This document shows positions 17,016-25,953 of a DNA stretch of 64,000 bases, piece by piece; the stretch's first letter is position 1; each line of letters starts with the position of its first letter. The notes beneath the pieces were generated by a model. That model saw nothing but the letters and a program-made list of their open reading frames with translations, had not been told where the DNA came from and ran no database searches. A program made the translations under genes and the position numbers. Source of the stretch: JBDGYW01 sp964518955. Its GTDB lineage: Bacteria; Gemmatimonadota; Gemmatimonadetes; Gemmatimonadales; GWC2-71-9. The DNA is taken from positions 62,001 through 126,000 of the forward strand of contig CAZFHS010000004.1 of the NCBI GenBank assembly GCA_964518955.1, given 5' to 3'.

Positions 17016-19070
17016 TCAGTTCAGCCGAATCGCGTCCAACGCCTTATATAGTTCGGTCGCGGTGGCGAACCTATCGTCGGCCTCGCTCGAAAGCGCCTTC
17101 AGGATGACGCTCGCGAGAGCTTCGGTGATTTCCGGGTTGAATACCCGAGGATCTTCGGGCTTTTCTTCGATGTGCTTTGCCATTAGCGCCGGTAGCGTCG
17201 GCGCGTCAAAAACGACGCGGCCGGTCAGACATTCAAACAGAACCGCCCCTGCAGCATAGATGTCGGTCCTGCCGTCGATCGGCTGACCGAGCAACTGCTC
17301 GGGAGCCATGTACTCCGGTGTCCCTATCGCGGCTCCGACCTCCGTCAGACGTTCCTTCCGTTCTGGTGCGTCGGGTACTTCAGCTAGGCAAGCGATACCG
17401 AAGTCCATCACCTTGAGGAAACCGCGAGCGTCCAGAACCATGTTGTGTGGTTTGATGTCCCGGTGGATGACGCCTTCTTCGTGCGCGACCTCCAGAGCAC
17501 GGCAGAGTTGTTTACCGACCGTCAGCGTCACGCTCGAAGGTAGCGTTCCGCGCTCGTGGATGAGTTCCTTGAGATTCTTACCATCGACGTATTCCATGGT
17601 AACGTAGTAGGTACCGTCGGCTTCACCTAGGTCGTGAGTACGTACGACGTTTTTGTGGGTGATCTTCCTGGCCAGCCTGATTTCTTGTTTGAACCTCTCG
17701 CGCAGTGAAGCATCTGCAACGACTGCCTCTGGCCTGATCGTCTTGATTGCGACGTCTTCTTCGAGCTCGCGATCGAATGCTCGATAGACGACCCCCATCC
17801 CACCCTTGCCGAGCACCTCGGTTATCTCGTACCTACCGAGCAGGTTCGTCCCGATCGAGATTTGCGTGGATTTCTGCCCAGCAGACGGAACGGTCGGCAT
17901 ACCACCGCCGTCCGGGAAGGGCGTTGCTGGCATTACCAGCGTCTCTTGCTCCTGCGTGCTCAAGTATGCAACCAGCTCTTCCTTTGCCTTCAACTCGCGC
18001 ATCATATCTCGAAACGCATCGGCAAGCGCTCCGATTTCGTCACGGGAGCGGACCTCGATTGTACCGCTATACTGCCCCTCGCCCACTTGCTGAGTTGCGC
18101 CCACGAGCTGAGTTAGCGGGCGTGTGATCCTTCGCGCGACAAAGAAGGTGGAAAGCAGGGCCAATGCCAATCCACCCGCAAACACCCAGAGAATTGTCTG
18201 CGTGAGCTGTGTGAATGCCGCAAGCTCGACACTTCTCGACCGAAGGCCTATGTAGCCTCCAACGGCGAATCCGGAAGCCGTATTCAGTGGTCCGGCAGTA
18301 CCGACGAGATCGTCACCACCGACAATCATTCGGAGACGTGTGCCGACGGAATCGGGTCCTACCGCTGCCTCGAGATCCATACTGCGCAGGGTTTCAGCAA
18401 GAGTCTCCGACTCGAGCGTCGAAACCACTGGCTGAGCCAGTCCGATGCTGTCGAGTGCGAAGAAAACGACGTCCGAGTTGGTATGGCTCTTGATCTCGAC
18501 CGCGAGGTCTTGGTCGATCTCGTACGCCGTCACGAGTATTCCGTAAATCATCGTTCTGGAGGGATCGAACACAGGCACTGCAACGGCTTGGAAAATGATA
18601 TCCCCGTCGGGCGTAGGCTCTATCCAAACTCCTTGCGTTGTGTCACCAGCCAACGCCATTCCGATGAGAGAACTCTCCGAGAGATCGTCCCCGTAATAGT
18701 TCCTTTCGTACGTCCAGGCGTGGAGCACACCGTAAGCGTCGGTCAGCATAGCCCATACGGCTCCGGTTTGCGCGGCATACTCATCCACCTGGTCGAGCAG
18801 GTTCGATCTGCTCTCGTTCTCAAACGCGGTGGCAATACGCGCGACGTAGTCGGGGACCTGCGCCAGCCCCGCGGTGACCTGCAGCAACCCACCGCTCCGG
18901 CCAGCGAGCACATCCTCGATGGCTGCTTGAGTGGCGGTAAGCGCCTTGTCGATGGATTGATCCGCAGTCACGTCTGCCCGGTGTTTGGTGAATCCGAGCG
19001 CTCCGCCCAGAACCACCACGATCACCAACGCTGTAGAGAGGAAAATTCTCGGAGCAAGTCCGGTCACCAC
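17016..19070 (-). CDS. Membrane sensor Ser/Thr protein kinase (extracytoplasmic sensor-HAMP-kinase)
   Basis: 684 residues. Transmembrane helix about 9-26, an extracytoplasmic cache-like sensor, a second helix near 291-310, a HAMP domain (RRITRPLTQLVGATQQVGEG) and a C-terminal eukaryotic-type kinase. Kinase motifs are complete: glycine loop GKGGMG, VAIK lysine, HRDIKPHN, DFG and APE (MAPEQLL). Most bacterial membrane Ser/Thr kinases put the kinase first and the sensor last; this one is built like a chemoreceptor or histidine kinase. GTG start (19070, or 19067) seven bases after the cupredoxin-like gene, so they are co-transcribed. Confidence 0.9.
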   Translation of the reverse strand: MVTGLAPRIFLSTALVIVVVLGGALGFTKHRADVTADQSIDKALTATQAAIEDVLAGRSGGLLQVTAGLAQVPDYVARIATAFENESRSNLLDQVDEYAAQTGAVWAMLTDAYGVLHAWTYERNYYGDDLSESSLIGMALAGDTTQGVWIEPTPDGDIIFQAVAVPVFDPSRTMIYGILVTAYEIDQDLAVEIKSHTNSDVVFFALDSIGLAQPVVSTLESETLAETLRSMDLEAAVGPDSVGTRLRMIVGGDDLVGTAGPLNTASGFAVGGYIGLRSRSVELAAFTQLTQTILWVFAGGLALALLSTFFVARRITRPLTQLVGATQQVGEGQYSGTIEVRSRDEIGALADAFRDMMRELKAKEELVAYLSTQEQETLVMPATPFPDGGGMPTVPSAGQKSTQISIGTNLLGRYEITEVLGKGGMGVVYRAFDRELEEDVAIKTIRPEAVVADASLRERFKQEIRLARKITHKNVVRTHDLGEADGTYYVTMEYVDGKNLKELIHERGTLPSSVTLTVGKQLCRALEVAHEEGVIHRDIKPHNMVLDARGFLKVMDFGIACLAEVPDAPERKERLTEVGAAIGTPEYMAPEQLLGQPIDGRTDIYAAGAVLFECLTGRVVFDAPTLPALMAKHIEEKPEDPRVFNPEITEALASVILKALSSEADDRFATATELYKALDAIRLN

Positions 19071-19077
19071 AGCACTC

Positions 19078-19800
19078 CTAGTAACGCCTGCCCCGGCGGG
19101 CAGTCGAGTATGGCCGACCGAACTTGTTCAGGTGCTGGACGAACTCGTAGGTCCTCGCGTCCAGCTCAATTGTGACGTCATCGAGTCCACCTGCCCCCAC
19201 TTCTACTTCTCGTGTGACGGTCTCACGAGAGCGTTCGTGCCACGCGTGTAGGGTGTACGTTCCCGCCGGAACGCCGACGATGGTGAAGGAACCGTCTGCG
19301 AGAGGTTGAGCAAAGTAGGGGTTGTCGCGCACTACTATCGTGCCGCTCATATTCGCGTGCACATTGCAGTACACGCGAATGATCCCCGGCCGATCGAAGC
19401 TAGTTGCCCGCGTCTCGCCCCTGCCGAACGTTCCCAGGTCGAAGAAAGCATTGTCGGACAGCGAGAAGACGTTGTGATCGAAGGCGTCCGAATTGGGGAA
19501 CTCGACGTACGACCCAACCGGAACCACTACGACATGAGGTTGGAACTCCTTCTTCGCAGTGTTCACCGTAACTGTCTCGGCCTGCACTGGTACGGGTTCT
19601 TCGGTTTCTAGCCATATCACGGCGTCACTCACATCGTCGGCCACTTTATTGCCCTTGTCGAGGACAGTGACGCGCCCGTTGATCGCACCGACAGTTTGAC
19701 GCGACCTGCGTTGGCCATCGGCAGGGGCAGCAAACAGAGCAACCACGGCGAACACACACAGGAGGTCGCGTGAGACGGACTTGGCTATCTGATAGGGCAT
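19078..19800 (-). CDS. Exported cupredoxin-like protein with carboxypeptidase-regulatory-like domain
   Basis: 240 residues with a signal peptide (cleavage likely after APADG near residue 29). A plastocyanin-type copper site can be read as His in FDHNVF, then Cys, His and Met in YCNVHANM, although spacing C-x2-H-x2-M is tighter than the classical C-x2-H-x4-M. A C-terminal beta domain (GSFTIVGVPAGTYTLHAWHE) is of the carboxypeptidase-regulatory-like type. It is expected in the periplasm as an electron carrier or copper protein. Co-transcription with the sensor kinase suggests a link that sequence cannot prove. Confidence 0.82.
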   Translation of the reverse strand: MPYQIAKSVSRDLLCVFAVVALFAAPADGQRRSRQTVGAINGRVTVLDKGNKVADDVSDAVIWLETEEPVPVQAETVTVNTAKKEFQPHVVVVPVGSYVEFPNSDAFDHNVFSLSDNAFFDLGTFGRGETRATSFDRPGIIRVYCNVHANMSGTIVVRDNPYFAQPLADGSFTIVGVPAGTYTLHAWHERSRETVTREVEVGAGGLDDVTIELDARTYEFVQHLNKFGRPYSTARRGRRY

Positions 19801-19805
19801 GCTAT

Positions 19806-19834
19806 ATATTATGAAACTGGTACCAAAATGTCAA
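19806..19834 (-). promoter_or_regulatory. Promoter giving a near-leaderless mRNA for the cupredoxin-kinase pair
   Basis: Minus strand: perfect TTGACA (19834-19829), 17-base spacer, TAATAT (19811-19806). The ATG at 19800 begins only 5 bases past the -10, so transcription would start at or beside the start codon. CATAAT (19813-19808), with a 15-base spacer, is an alternative -10. Start ATG 19800 has no Shine-Dalgarno site, which fits leaderless translation. Confidence 0.6.
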
Positions 19835-19856
19835 TTAATCGATCCTGAGGTGACCC

Positions 19857-21182
19857 ATGAGGTCTTACGTGCTAGCGCTCGCAATCGTGGCTTTCCTGCT
19901 CCCCGGAAGAATGCTCGCACAGGATCCGGACGATTCGCTGAGAATCCGTCTCGAGCGGGCTGAGCGAATGATCGAGATGTTGCGAGTTCAGATGGCCGAC
20001 GCGACCGAATCGAAAGTCGAGCCGCGGTCCGGGTTCAAGGTAGGCCTGTCCGGCCTCATCCTGCTAAACGGGTTCCATACGAGCACGAGAGTGAACAACA
20101 CCGACATTCCCACGGTCGTTCGGCCGCCCGACACGATGAACGTGCTCCCGGAGCGCGCACTGGGAGCAGCCGCCAGGCAATCTCGGATAAGCCTATCCAT
20201 CACCGCACCCGGAGTGCTGAACGGCGAGTTCAACGGAGAGATCGAGATCAGTTTCTTCGGCGGGCACTTGGCGAACGGCCGGTTTCTGCCATTACTGTCG
20301 ATCCGTCGTCTCAGGGGTGAGTTGCGGTGGGCCAACGCGTGGTTGATGTTCGGTCAAGAATCACCGCCAATATCCGACGTCGATCCATCGAGCCTTGCCG
20401 CTATGGAACTCCCAGGATTCACTCAGTCGGGCAACCTCTGGTACTGGATGCCCCAAATGGTTGTGGGAGCTGAAACAAATGGATCCGTCAGACTCGGGTT
20501 CGAAGCGGCGGTTGTCGCTCCGATGGCTGCCCCGAGTCAACCAAAGTCGATCGTGACTCAGCCGAACGACGCAGAGAGATCGGGGAAACCGTTCTTGCAG
20601 GGCCGAGTGATAACGCGATGGGGGGATATGGGATTGGACGGTGGTGAGGTCAGTATCGGCGGTCACTACGGATGGATCGCAACAGGGGCAAACACCGAGA
20701 CTATCTCCAAGGCGATCGCGCTCGGTGCGCGGTTTCTGGTAACCGAGTTCGTGGAGGTTCGCGCGGAGGGCTTCACGGGGCAGGTGCTGGGGACCCTGGG
20801 CGGAGGAGGAGTCGGCCAGAATTTCGGACCGAACGGCCAACCGGTTCGATCGAACGGCGGCTGGGCACAGGTAAACCTCCTACCCACTCCAGAGTGGGAG
20901 TTTGGCGGTGGAATTGGGATCGACGATCCGAACGATGCCGATATCAGCACTGGTTCCACGCCGGGCGGCGGATACAATCCGTACGGTGGCGGTAGCTCAA
21001 CTTACGATTTCGGCGCGGGCGTGATCCGGTCGAACCTGTCTTGGGAAGCACACCTCATCTGGAGGCCTCACCCGGTGCTGTTCGGACTCGAGTTCAAGAG
21101 AATTCGGACCGAGTACGGTGATGCAGGTGTCGGCACGCTCAATGGAAATCATGTGAACCTCGCGATGGGCTTCGAATTCTAG
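19857..21182 (+). CDS. Outer-membrane porin-like beta-barrel protein
   Basis: 441 residues. Signal peptide (cleaved after RMLA-Q, about residue 21), a short coiled coil (SLRIRLERAERMIEMLRVQM), then an amphipathic beta-strand-rich barrel ending in Phe (VNLAMGFEF), the usual signal for outer-membrane insertion. The coiled coil followed by a barrel resembles DcaP/OprO-like trimeric porins. Substrate is unknown. It is divergently transcribed from the cupredoxin gene over a 56-base gap, with GAGG near the ATG. Confidence 0.75.
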   Translation: MRSYVLALAIVAFLLPGRMLAQDPDDSLRIRLERAERMIEMLRVQMADATESKVEPRSGFKVGLSGLILLNGFHTSTRVNNTDIPTVVRPPDTMNVLPERALGAAARQSRISLSITAPGVLNGEFNGEIEISFFGGHLANGRFLPLLSIRRLRGELRWANAWLMFGQESPPISDVDPSSLAAMELPGFTQSGNLWYWMPQMVVGAETNGSVRLGFEAAVVAPMAAPSQPKSIVTQPNDAERSGKPFLQGRVITRWGDMGLDGGEVSIGGHYGWIATGANTETISKAIALGARFLVTEFVEVRAEGFTGQVLGTLGGGGVGQNFGPNGQPVRSNGGWAQVNLLPTPEWEFGGGIGIDDPNDADISTGSTPGGGYNPYGGGSSTYDFGAGVIRSNLSWEAHLIWRPHPVLFGLEFKRIRTEYGDAGVGTLNGNHVNLAMGFEF

Positions 21183-21277
21183 AGGCCACAAAACGCGGGT
21201 AGACAACGGTGGTGCCCGACCGCGATACTTGGATCGACATGGAGTGTTTTCTCGAGTATTCGTGACCGGAGCAGACG

Positions 21278-22624
21278 ATGAGATTTGTAGCGTTATTCGC
21301 ATGTATCACAGCCGTTGCACCACTTTCGGCGCAGCACGTGCCTCCAAGCGAGGACGCGCGGATCCATGCGATCGTGGACTCTGTCTCGTCCAATAGGCTG
21401 CTATCCGACGTAACCACACTAGTGAGCTTCGGGACGAGAAATACGCTGTCAGATACGCTGTCGGCAACGCGCGGAATCGGTGCGGCGCGACGTTGGATCA
21501 AGGCTGAATTCGACCGAATCTCAGCTGAGTGCGGGAACTGTCTCGAAGTGTTTTACGTGGACGAGATCTACCCCGCATCTCGACGTCTTCCCGATACTGT
21601 AAACGTTGTAAACGTCGTAGCGATGCAGCGAGGCACCAGCGATCCTAACCGCATGGTGATCATGAGTGGAGATATCGACAGTCGTGGCAGCAGTGGAGTA
21701 AACGCGATCGACTCAGCTCCGGGAGCGAATGACAATGCCAGCGGTATGGCGGGCACCATCGAAGTGGCTCGTCTCCTCACTCAGCACACGTTCAACGGTT
21801 CGATCGTTTACCTGGGGTTATCCGGAGAAGAACAGGGTTTGATGGGAGGTCGGACGGTAGCGCGGTATGCTCAAGAACACGAATGGAACGTTCAGGCCGT
21901 TCTCAACAACGACATGATCGGGAATGTCGAGGGCATCAACGGGGTCATCGACAACACCCACGCCAGGGTTCTTTCCGATGGAACGCCACCGACGGAAACT
22001 GAGGAAGAACGACGCAGGCGCCGCTTCACGGGCGGAGAGGTAGATGGTATCTCGAGGCAGGTGGCTCGGTATGTTGACCGCATGGCTGACTCTTACCTCC
22101 CTACCCTCGACGTGATGATGATCTATCGCCTGGACAGGTTCGGGCGGGGAGGGCACCACCGCCCATTTGCGGACCTCGGTTTCCCAGCGGTGCGTATCAT
22201 GGAAACGAACGAGAACTACAACCGTCAGCACCAGGACATACGGTTTGAAGACGGCATAGCCTACGGCGATGTGCTGGAGGGCGTGGATTTCTACTATGCC
22301 GCCAAGATCACCGGACTCAACGCGGCCACACTCGCCTCTCTCGCATGGGCACCCGGACCGCCCGCTCAGGTGCGTCTCAGCGGCGCCAATAGACCGGCGG
22401 CGGTACTACGCTGGGAGCCTCCCTCGGACGCCGAAAACCTAGCAGGCTACCGCGTGCACTGGCGGTTGACCGATTCGTCTACATGGGATCACTCCCGCTG
22501 GGTCGGAGATGTGACTGAATTCAGGTTCGACGGTCTGATCATCGACAATTACTTCTTCGGGGTGTCGGCAGTATCGGCGGACGGACACGAGAGCGTCGTT
22601 GTGTTCCCCTCGTCCGGGCGGTAG
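21278..22624 (+). CDS. Exported M28-family metallopeptidase with C-terminal FnIII domain
   Basis: 448 residues. Signal peptide to about residue 19 (TAVAPLSAQ). Catalytic domain with the M28 ligand set: Asp in GANDNASG, the Glu pair in SGEEQG, Asp in NNDMIG, and a late His in NYNRQHQD. The first ligand is odd: the usual His of GHxD is Asp here (MSGDIDSR). A fibronectin type III-like module fills the last 95 residues. It would act as an aminopeptidase in the periplasm or outside, if the Asp can replace the His. Confidence 0.88.
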   Translation: MRFVALFACITAVAPLSAQHVPPSEDARIHAIVDSVSSNRLLSDVTTLVSFGTRNTLSDTLSATRGIGAARRWIKAEFDRISAECGNCLEVFYVDEIYPASRRLPDTVNVVNVVAMQRGTSDPNRMVIMSGDIDSRGSSGVNAIDSAPGANDNASGMAGTIEVARLLTQHTFNGSIVYLGLSGEEQGLMGGRTVARYAQEHEWNVQAVLNNDMIGNVEGINGVIDNTHARVLSDGTPPTETEEERRRRRFTGGEVDGISRQVARYVDRMADSYLPTLDVMMIYRLDRFGRGGHHRPFADLGFPAVRIMETNENYNRQHQDIRFEDGIAYGDVLEGVDFYYAAKITGLNAATLASLAWAPGPPAQVRLSGANRPAAVLRWEPPSDAENLAGYRVHWRLTDSSTWDHSRWVGDVTEFRFDGLIIDNYFFGVSAVSADGHESVVVFPSSGR

Positions 22625-22657
22625 ATCGGCAAACCCGAGATTTAGTTGGGCCCTATC

Positions 22658-22696
22658 GAGGAGGCAGACGCAATTGCAGTGCGCGTTTGCCTCCTC
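22658..22696 (+). terminator. Strong hairpin after the M28 peptidase gene
   Basis: 14-base arms (22658-22671 and 22683-22696) pair at 13 of 14 positions around an 11-base loop, starting 34 bases after the stop codon. The 3' flank is only moderately T-rich, so it may be a weak intrinsic terminator or an mRNA-stabilising stem. Confidence 0.6.
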
Positions 22697-22849
22697 GCGC
22701 ATTTCACCGTTTCTCCGTCTAGCTGCACCTAGCCTGGCCTCTCCCAACCCGCGCCGCGTATGCCGCTCGGGACGCACATACCCCCCGTGCCCCCTGATTA
22801 CCTTTCTCCAGGTTTCGACTCGCTCAATGATCGGAGTTGTGAGGATTAC

Positions 22850-24220
22850 ATGTTCCAACGTGTACTGATCGCAAATAGAGGAGAGGTGGCTGCCAGAATT
22901 ATCAAGGCGGCAAAGAAACTCGGTGTTGAGACGGTCGCCGTCTACTCGGCAGCAGATGCCGAGTCCCCGCACATGGAGGATGCCGACATCAGCGTGCAAA
23001 TAGGGGGGGCTCAGAGCAAAGACAGCTACCTCAATATCCGCGCGATACTACAGGCGGCGCTCCAGTATGACTGTCAGGCCGTCCACCCGGGATGGGGATT
23101 TCTGGCAGAGAACGCATTGTTCGCCCGCCTCTGCGAGCAGCAAAAAACGACGTTCATAGGACCGCCGGCCGATGTCATCTCTCTGATGGGAGACAAGGCA
23201 CGTGCAAAGGAAACAATGAAAGCCGCAGGGCTTCCACTGATTCCCGGTTCCGATGGTGTCGTCGCGAGTGTGGACGAAGCGCGGGAGGTTGGCGAGAACA
23301 TCGGGTACCCGATCCTACTCAAAGCCCGTTCAGGCGGAGGCGGCAAAGGGATGCGCGTCTGCCGCGATAGTGAACATCTGATCGAGATGTATGAAGAGGC
23401 TTCGATCGAGGCCGAAAAGGGGTTTGGTGACCGGGGTCTCTACATCGAGAAATTCCTCGAAAAGGGCCGGCACATCGAGTTCCAGGTCCTGGCAGATTGT
23501 TTTGGAAACGCCATTCATCTGGGCGAACGCGAGTGCTCAGTTCAGCGGAATCATCAGAAGTTGATCGAGGAAGCACCCTCCCCCGCTCTTTCTCTGGAGC
23601 TACGGGATCAAATGGGCGAAAAGGTTGCCCGTGCTGCCGCACACGCAGGATACGTCAATGCAGGTACCGTGGAATTCCTTATGGACGACGAGGGCAACCT
23701 CTACTTCATGGAGATGAACACTCGCCTTCAAGTAGAACATCCCGTGACGGAAGAGATCACGGGAATCGACATTATGGAGCACCAGTTCCGTATCGCGGCC
23801 AACCAACCTCTCGCGCTGCGTCAGGAAGACATCGTTTTCAACGGGCATGCAATCGAATGCCGCATCAACGCCGAAAACCCGTTCGAAGACTTCAAAGGTG
23901 CGCCAGGAACCGTTGCCGGGTTCGAGCCTCCGTCGGCAGCCGACGGAGGGATTCGCGTTGACACACACATACAAGCGGGATCGACGATTCCGCCATTCTA
24001 CGATTCAATGATCTGCAAACTGATCGCTTCTGGGAAAGACCGAGAAGAGGCCATCGAGCGTCAAATCGCGGCCTTGAGGAATTTCACAATTGAGGGCGTC
24101 AAAACGACGATACCTGCGCACCTGGTACTGTTGGACTCCGAGGAGTTTCGCTCGGGTCAATACGACACCGGGATCGTGCCCCGCGTTCTTACCGCTCTCA
24201 AAGAGGAAGGGGAAGACTAA
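22850..24220 (+). CDS. accC: Biotin carboxylase subunit of acyl-CoA carboxylase
   Basis: 456 residues. ATP-grasp enzyme that carboxylates biotin on its carrier protein. Motifs: N-terminal FQRVLIANRGEVAARI, HPGWGFLAEN, ATP-binding loop SGGGGKGMR, and EMNTRLQVEHPVTE near the active site. ATG 22850 has GTGAGG five bases upstream; the frame extends further upstream but lacks conservation. Stop and the next ATG share one base (TAATG). With its two downstream genes it makes a complete three-component carboxylase. It could serve a propionyl-CoA-type enzyme rather than the fatty-acid acetyl-CoA carboxylase. Confidence 0.93.
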   Translation: MFQRVLIANRGEVAARIIKAAKKLGVETVAVYSAADAESPHMEDADISVQIGGAQSKDSYLNIRAILQAALQYDCQAVHPGWGFLAENALFARLCEQQKTTFIGPPADVISLMGDKARAKETMKAAGLPLIPGSDGVVASVDEAREVGENIGYPILLKARSGGGGKGMRVCRDSEHLIEMYEEASIEAEKGFGDRGLYIEKFLEKGRHIEFQVLADCFGNAIHLGERECSVQRNHQKLIEEAPSPALSLELRDQMGEKVARAAAHAGYVNAGTVEFLMDDEGNLYFMEMNTRLQVEHPVTEEITGIDIMEHQFRIAANQPLALRQEDIVFNGHAIECRINAENPFEDFKGAPGTVAGFEPPSAADGGIRVDTHIQAGSTIPPFYDSMICKLIASGKDREEAIERQIAALRNFTIEGVKTTIPAHLVLLDSEEFRSGQYDTGIVPRVLTALKEEGED

Positions 24221-25950
24221 TGGCCAAAGTCATCCTCGAGGACATCGGAGTTCCAGTCGAAAAACTCCTGAACACTGCGGAATACGACAAAAACCTCCAG
24301 GCCATGAAACAGTTGGAGGAAACGATAGTCGAGCGGCGAGATGAGGTGGCGGCCGGCTGGGGACCCAAGTACGTCGACCGAGTTCATAAAAAGGGAAAAC
24401 TCACTACCTGGGAACGGATCGATCTCCTAAAAGACCCGGGCACCAAAGTTTTTCCCGTCGGGACTTTCGTAAACTACGGCATCGAGTTCGGCGATCCACC
24501 ACGCACCTCCCCGGGAGCTGGTGTAGTCACAGCATTCGTCAAAGTCTGTGGAAGGCACACGGTCGTGATCGCGAATGACAACACGGTGGCCTCTGGGTCG
24601 TGGTGGCCTCAAACTCCGGAGAAGATCATACGCGCCCAGGAAATTGCGCTGCGACTCAAGGTGCCGGTGATCTACCTGATCGACTGTTCGGGGCTCAACC
24701 TTCCGGAACAGGCAAACACATTCCCCGGCAAGTACGGAGCGGGCAAAATCTTCAAAATGAACTCGCTGCTCTCGGCCGAGCAGGTGCCACAAGTGGCGGG
24801 GGTGTTCGGTGACTGCATTGCTGGTGGCGGGTACATGCCGATCATCAGCGACAAGGTCGTCATGACCGAGAACGCTTACATGGTCATTGCAGGCGCGGCG
24901 CTGGTGAAGGGTGGAAAATCGCAGACTATCACGTCGCTCGATATCGGCGGGCCGGACATCCACGTCCACCTCTCGAATTGTGCCGACATGCGCGCACCTG
25001 ACGATCCAACCGCACTGGAGATGATCCGCCGTGAGATCGAAGCCCTTCCATCGTCGGCAATCGAGTACTACCGCTTCAACATGAGTCCTGTCGAACCACG
25101 TTTTTCGACTTCGGAGATCGCGGGGTTGATGCCCGTCGATTACCGAATGGCGTACGACATGCGACAGATCATTTCGCGCATGGTCGACGCTTCACTATTC
25201 TGGGAGCTATTGCCCGACGTCGGGCAGGAGATGATCGTCGGGGTCGGTCGAGTCTCCGGACTATACACCGGCTTCATTGCCAACAATCAGTTCCTGACGG
25301 AGCACCCGGAAGACCCGCACAGATCCAGGCCGGGAAGTCTCCTGTATCAACAGGGGATCGCGAAGATATCGGCGTTCTCGAGAGCATGTAATGCAGATGG
25401 CATTCCCATCGTGTGGCTGCAAGACATATCCGGATTTGACATCGGCACCGAAGCGGAGAAACACGGCTTGTTGGGATACGGGTCGGATCTGCTGTATACC
25501 AACTCGACCAATACCACTCCGATGATCACGATACTACTTCGGAAAGCGTCTGGAGCCGGTTACTACGCCATGTCCGGCCACCCGTACGATCCGGTTCTAC
25601 AGCTATCGACACCAATCACTCGGCTGGCGGTGATGGAAGGCAGAACGCTTGCGATTGGAGCCTATCGTACCAAGCTCGATCACAACTTCAACATCATCAC
25701 TGAAGATTCCGATGAGAGAGCCAAAGTCGAGGAAGGCATGGCTGCCGTGGAGGCGCGGATTACCGAAGACATGGATCCGTTCCGCTCTGCCCGCCAGCGG
25801 GACACGGACGAGATCGTCCTCATGGGCGAACTCAGAGAATACCTCAAGACGATCGTCGAAATGAGTTATCAGAGCATCGGATATCGACGTGTGAAGACAC
25901 CCAGAATCTGGTCGCTTCACGATATGGCCGCGATGTTTCGGAGGATATGA
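24220..25950 (+). CDS. Carboxyltransferase resembling glutaconyl-CoA decarboxylase alpha (GcdA)
   Basis: 576 residues, one polypeptide with both crotonase-like halves. Oxyanion-type loops AGGGYMPIISD in the first half and SGAGYYAMSG in the second. PIVWLQDISGFDIGTEAEKHGLLG aligns closely by eye to the corresponding GcdA segment, as do NCSG-like and LPYDR-region motifs, and length is near the 587 residues of GcdA. In GcdA complexes the enzyme decarboxylates; here an ATP-dependent biotin carboxylase precedes it and no Na+-pump beta subunit gene is present, so carboxylation of an acyl-CoA seems likelier. The acyl-CoA substrate is unknown. Confidence 0.88.
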   Translation: MAKVILEDIGVPVEKLLNTAEYDKNLQAMKQLEETIVERRDEVAAGWGPKYVDRVHKKGKLTTWERIDLLKDPGTKVFPVGTFVNYGIEFGDPPRTSPGAGVVTAFVKVCGRHTVVIANDNTVASGSWWPQTPEKIIRAQEIALRLKVPVIYLIDCSGLNLPEQANTFPGKYGAGKIFKMNSLLSAEQVPQVAGVFGDCIAGGGYMPIISDKVVMTENAYMVIAGAALVKGGKSQTITSLDIGGPDIHVHLSNCADMRAPDDPTALEMIRREIEALPSSAIEYYRFNMSPVEPRFSTSEIAGLMPVDYRMAYDMRQIISRMVDASLFWELLPDVGQEMIVGVGRVSGLYTGFIANNQFLTEHPEDPHRSRPGSLLYQQGIAKISAFSRACNADGIPIVWLQDISGFDIGTEAEKHGLLGYGSDLLYTNSTNTTPMITILLRKASGAGYYAMSGHPYDPVLQLSTPITRLAVMEGRTLAIGAYRTKLDHNFNIITEDSDERAKVEEGMAAVEARITEDMDPFRSARQRDTDEIVLMGELREYLKTIVEMSYQSIGYRRVKTPRIWSLHDMAAMFRRI

Positions 25951-25953
25951 GAC

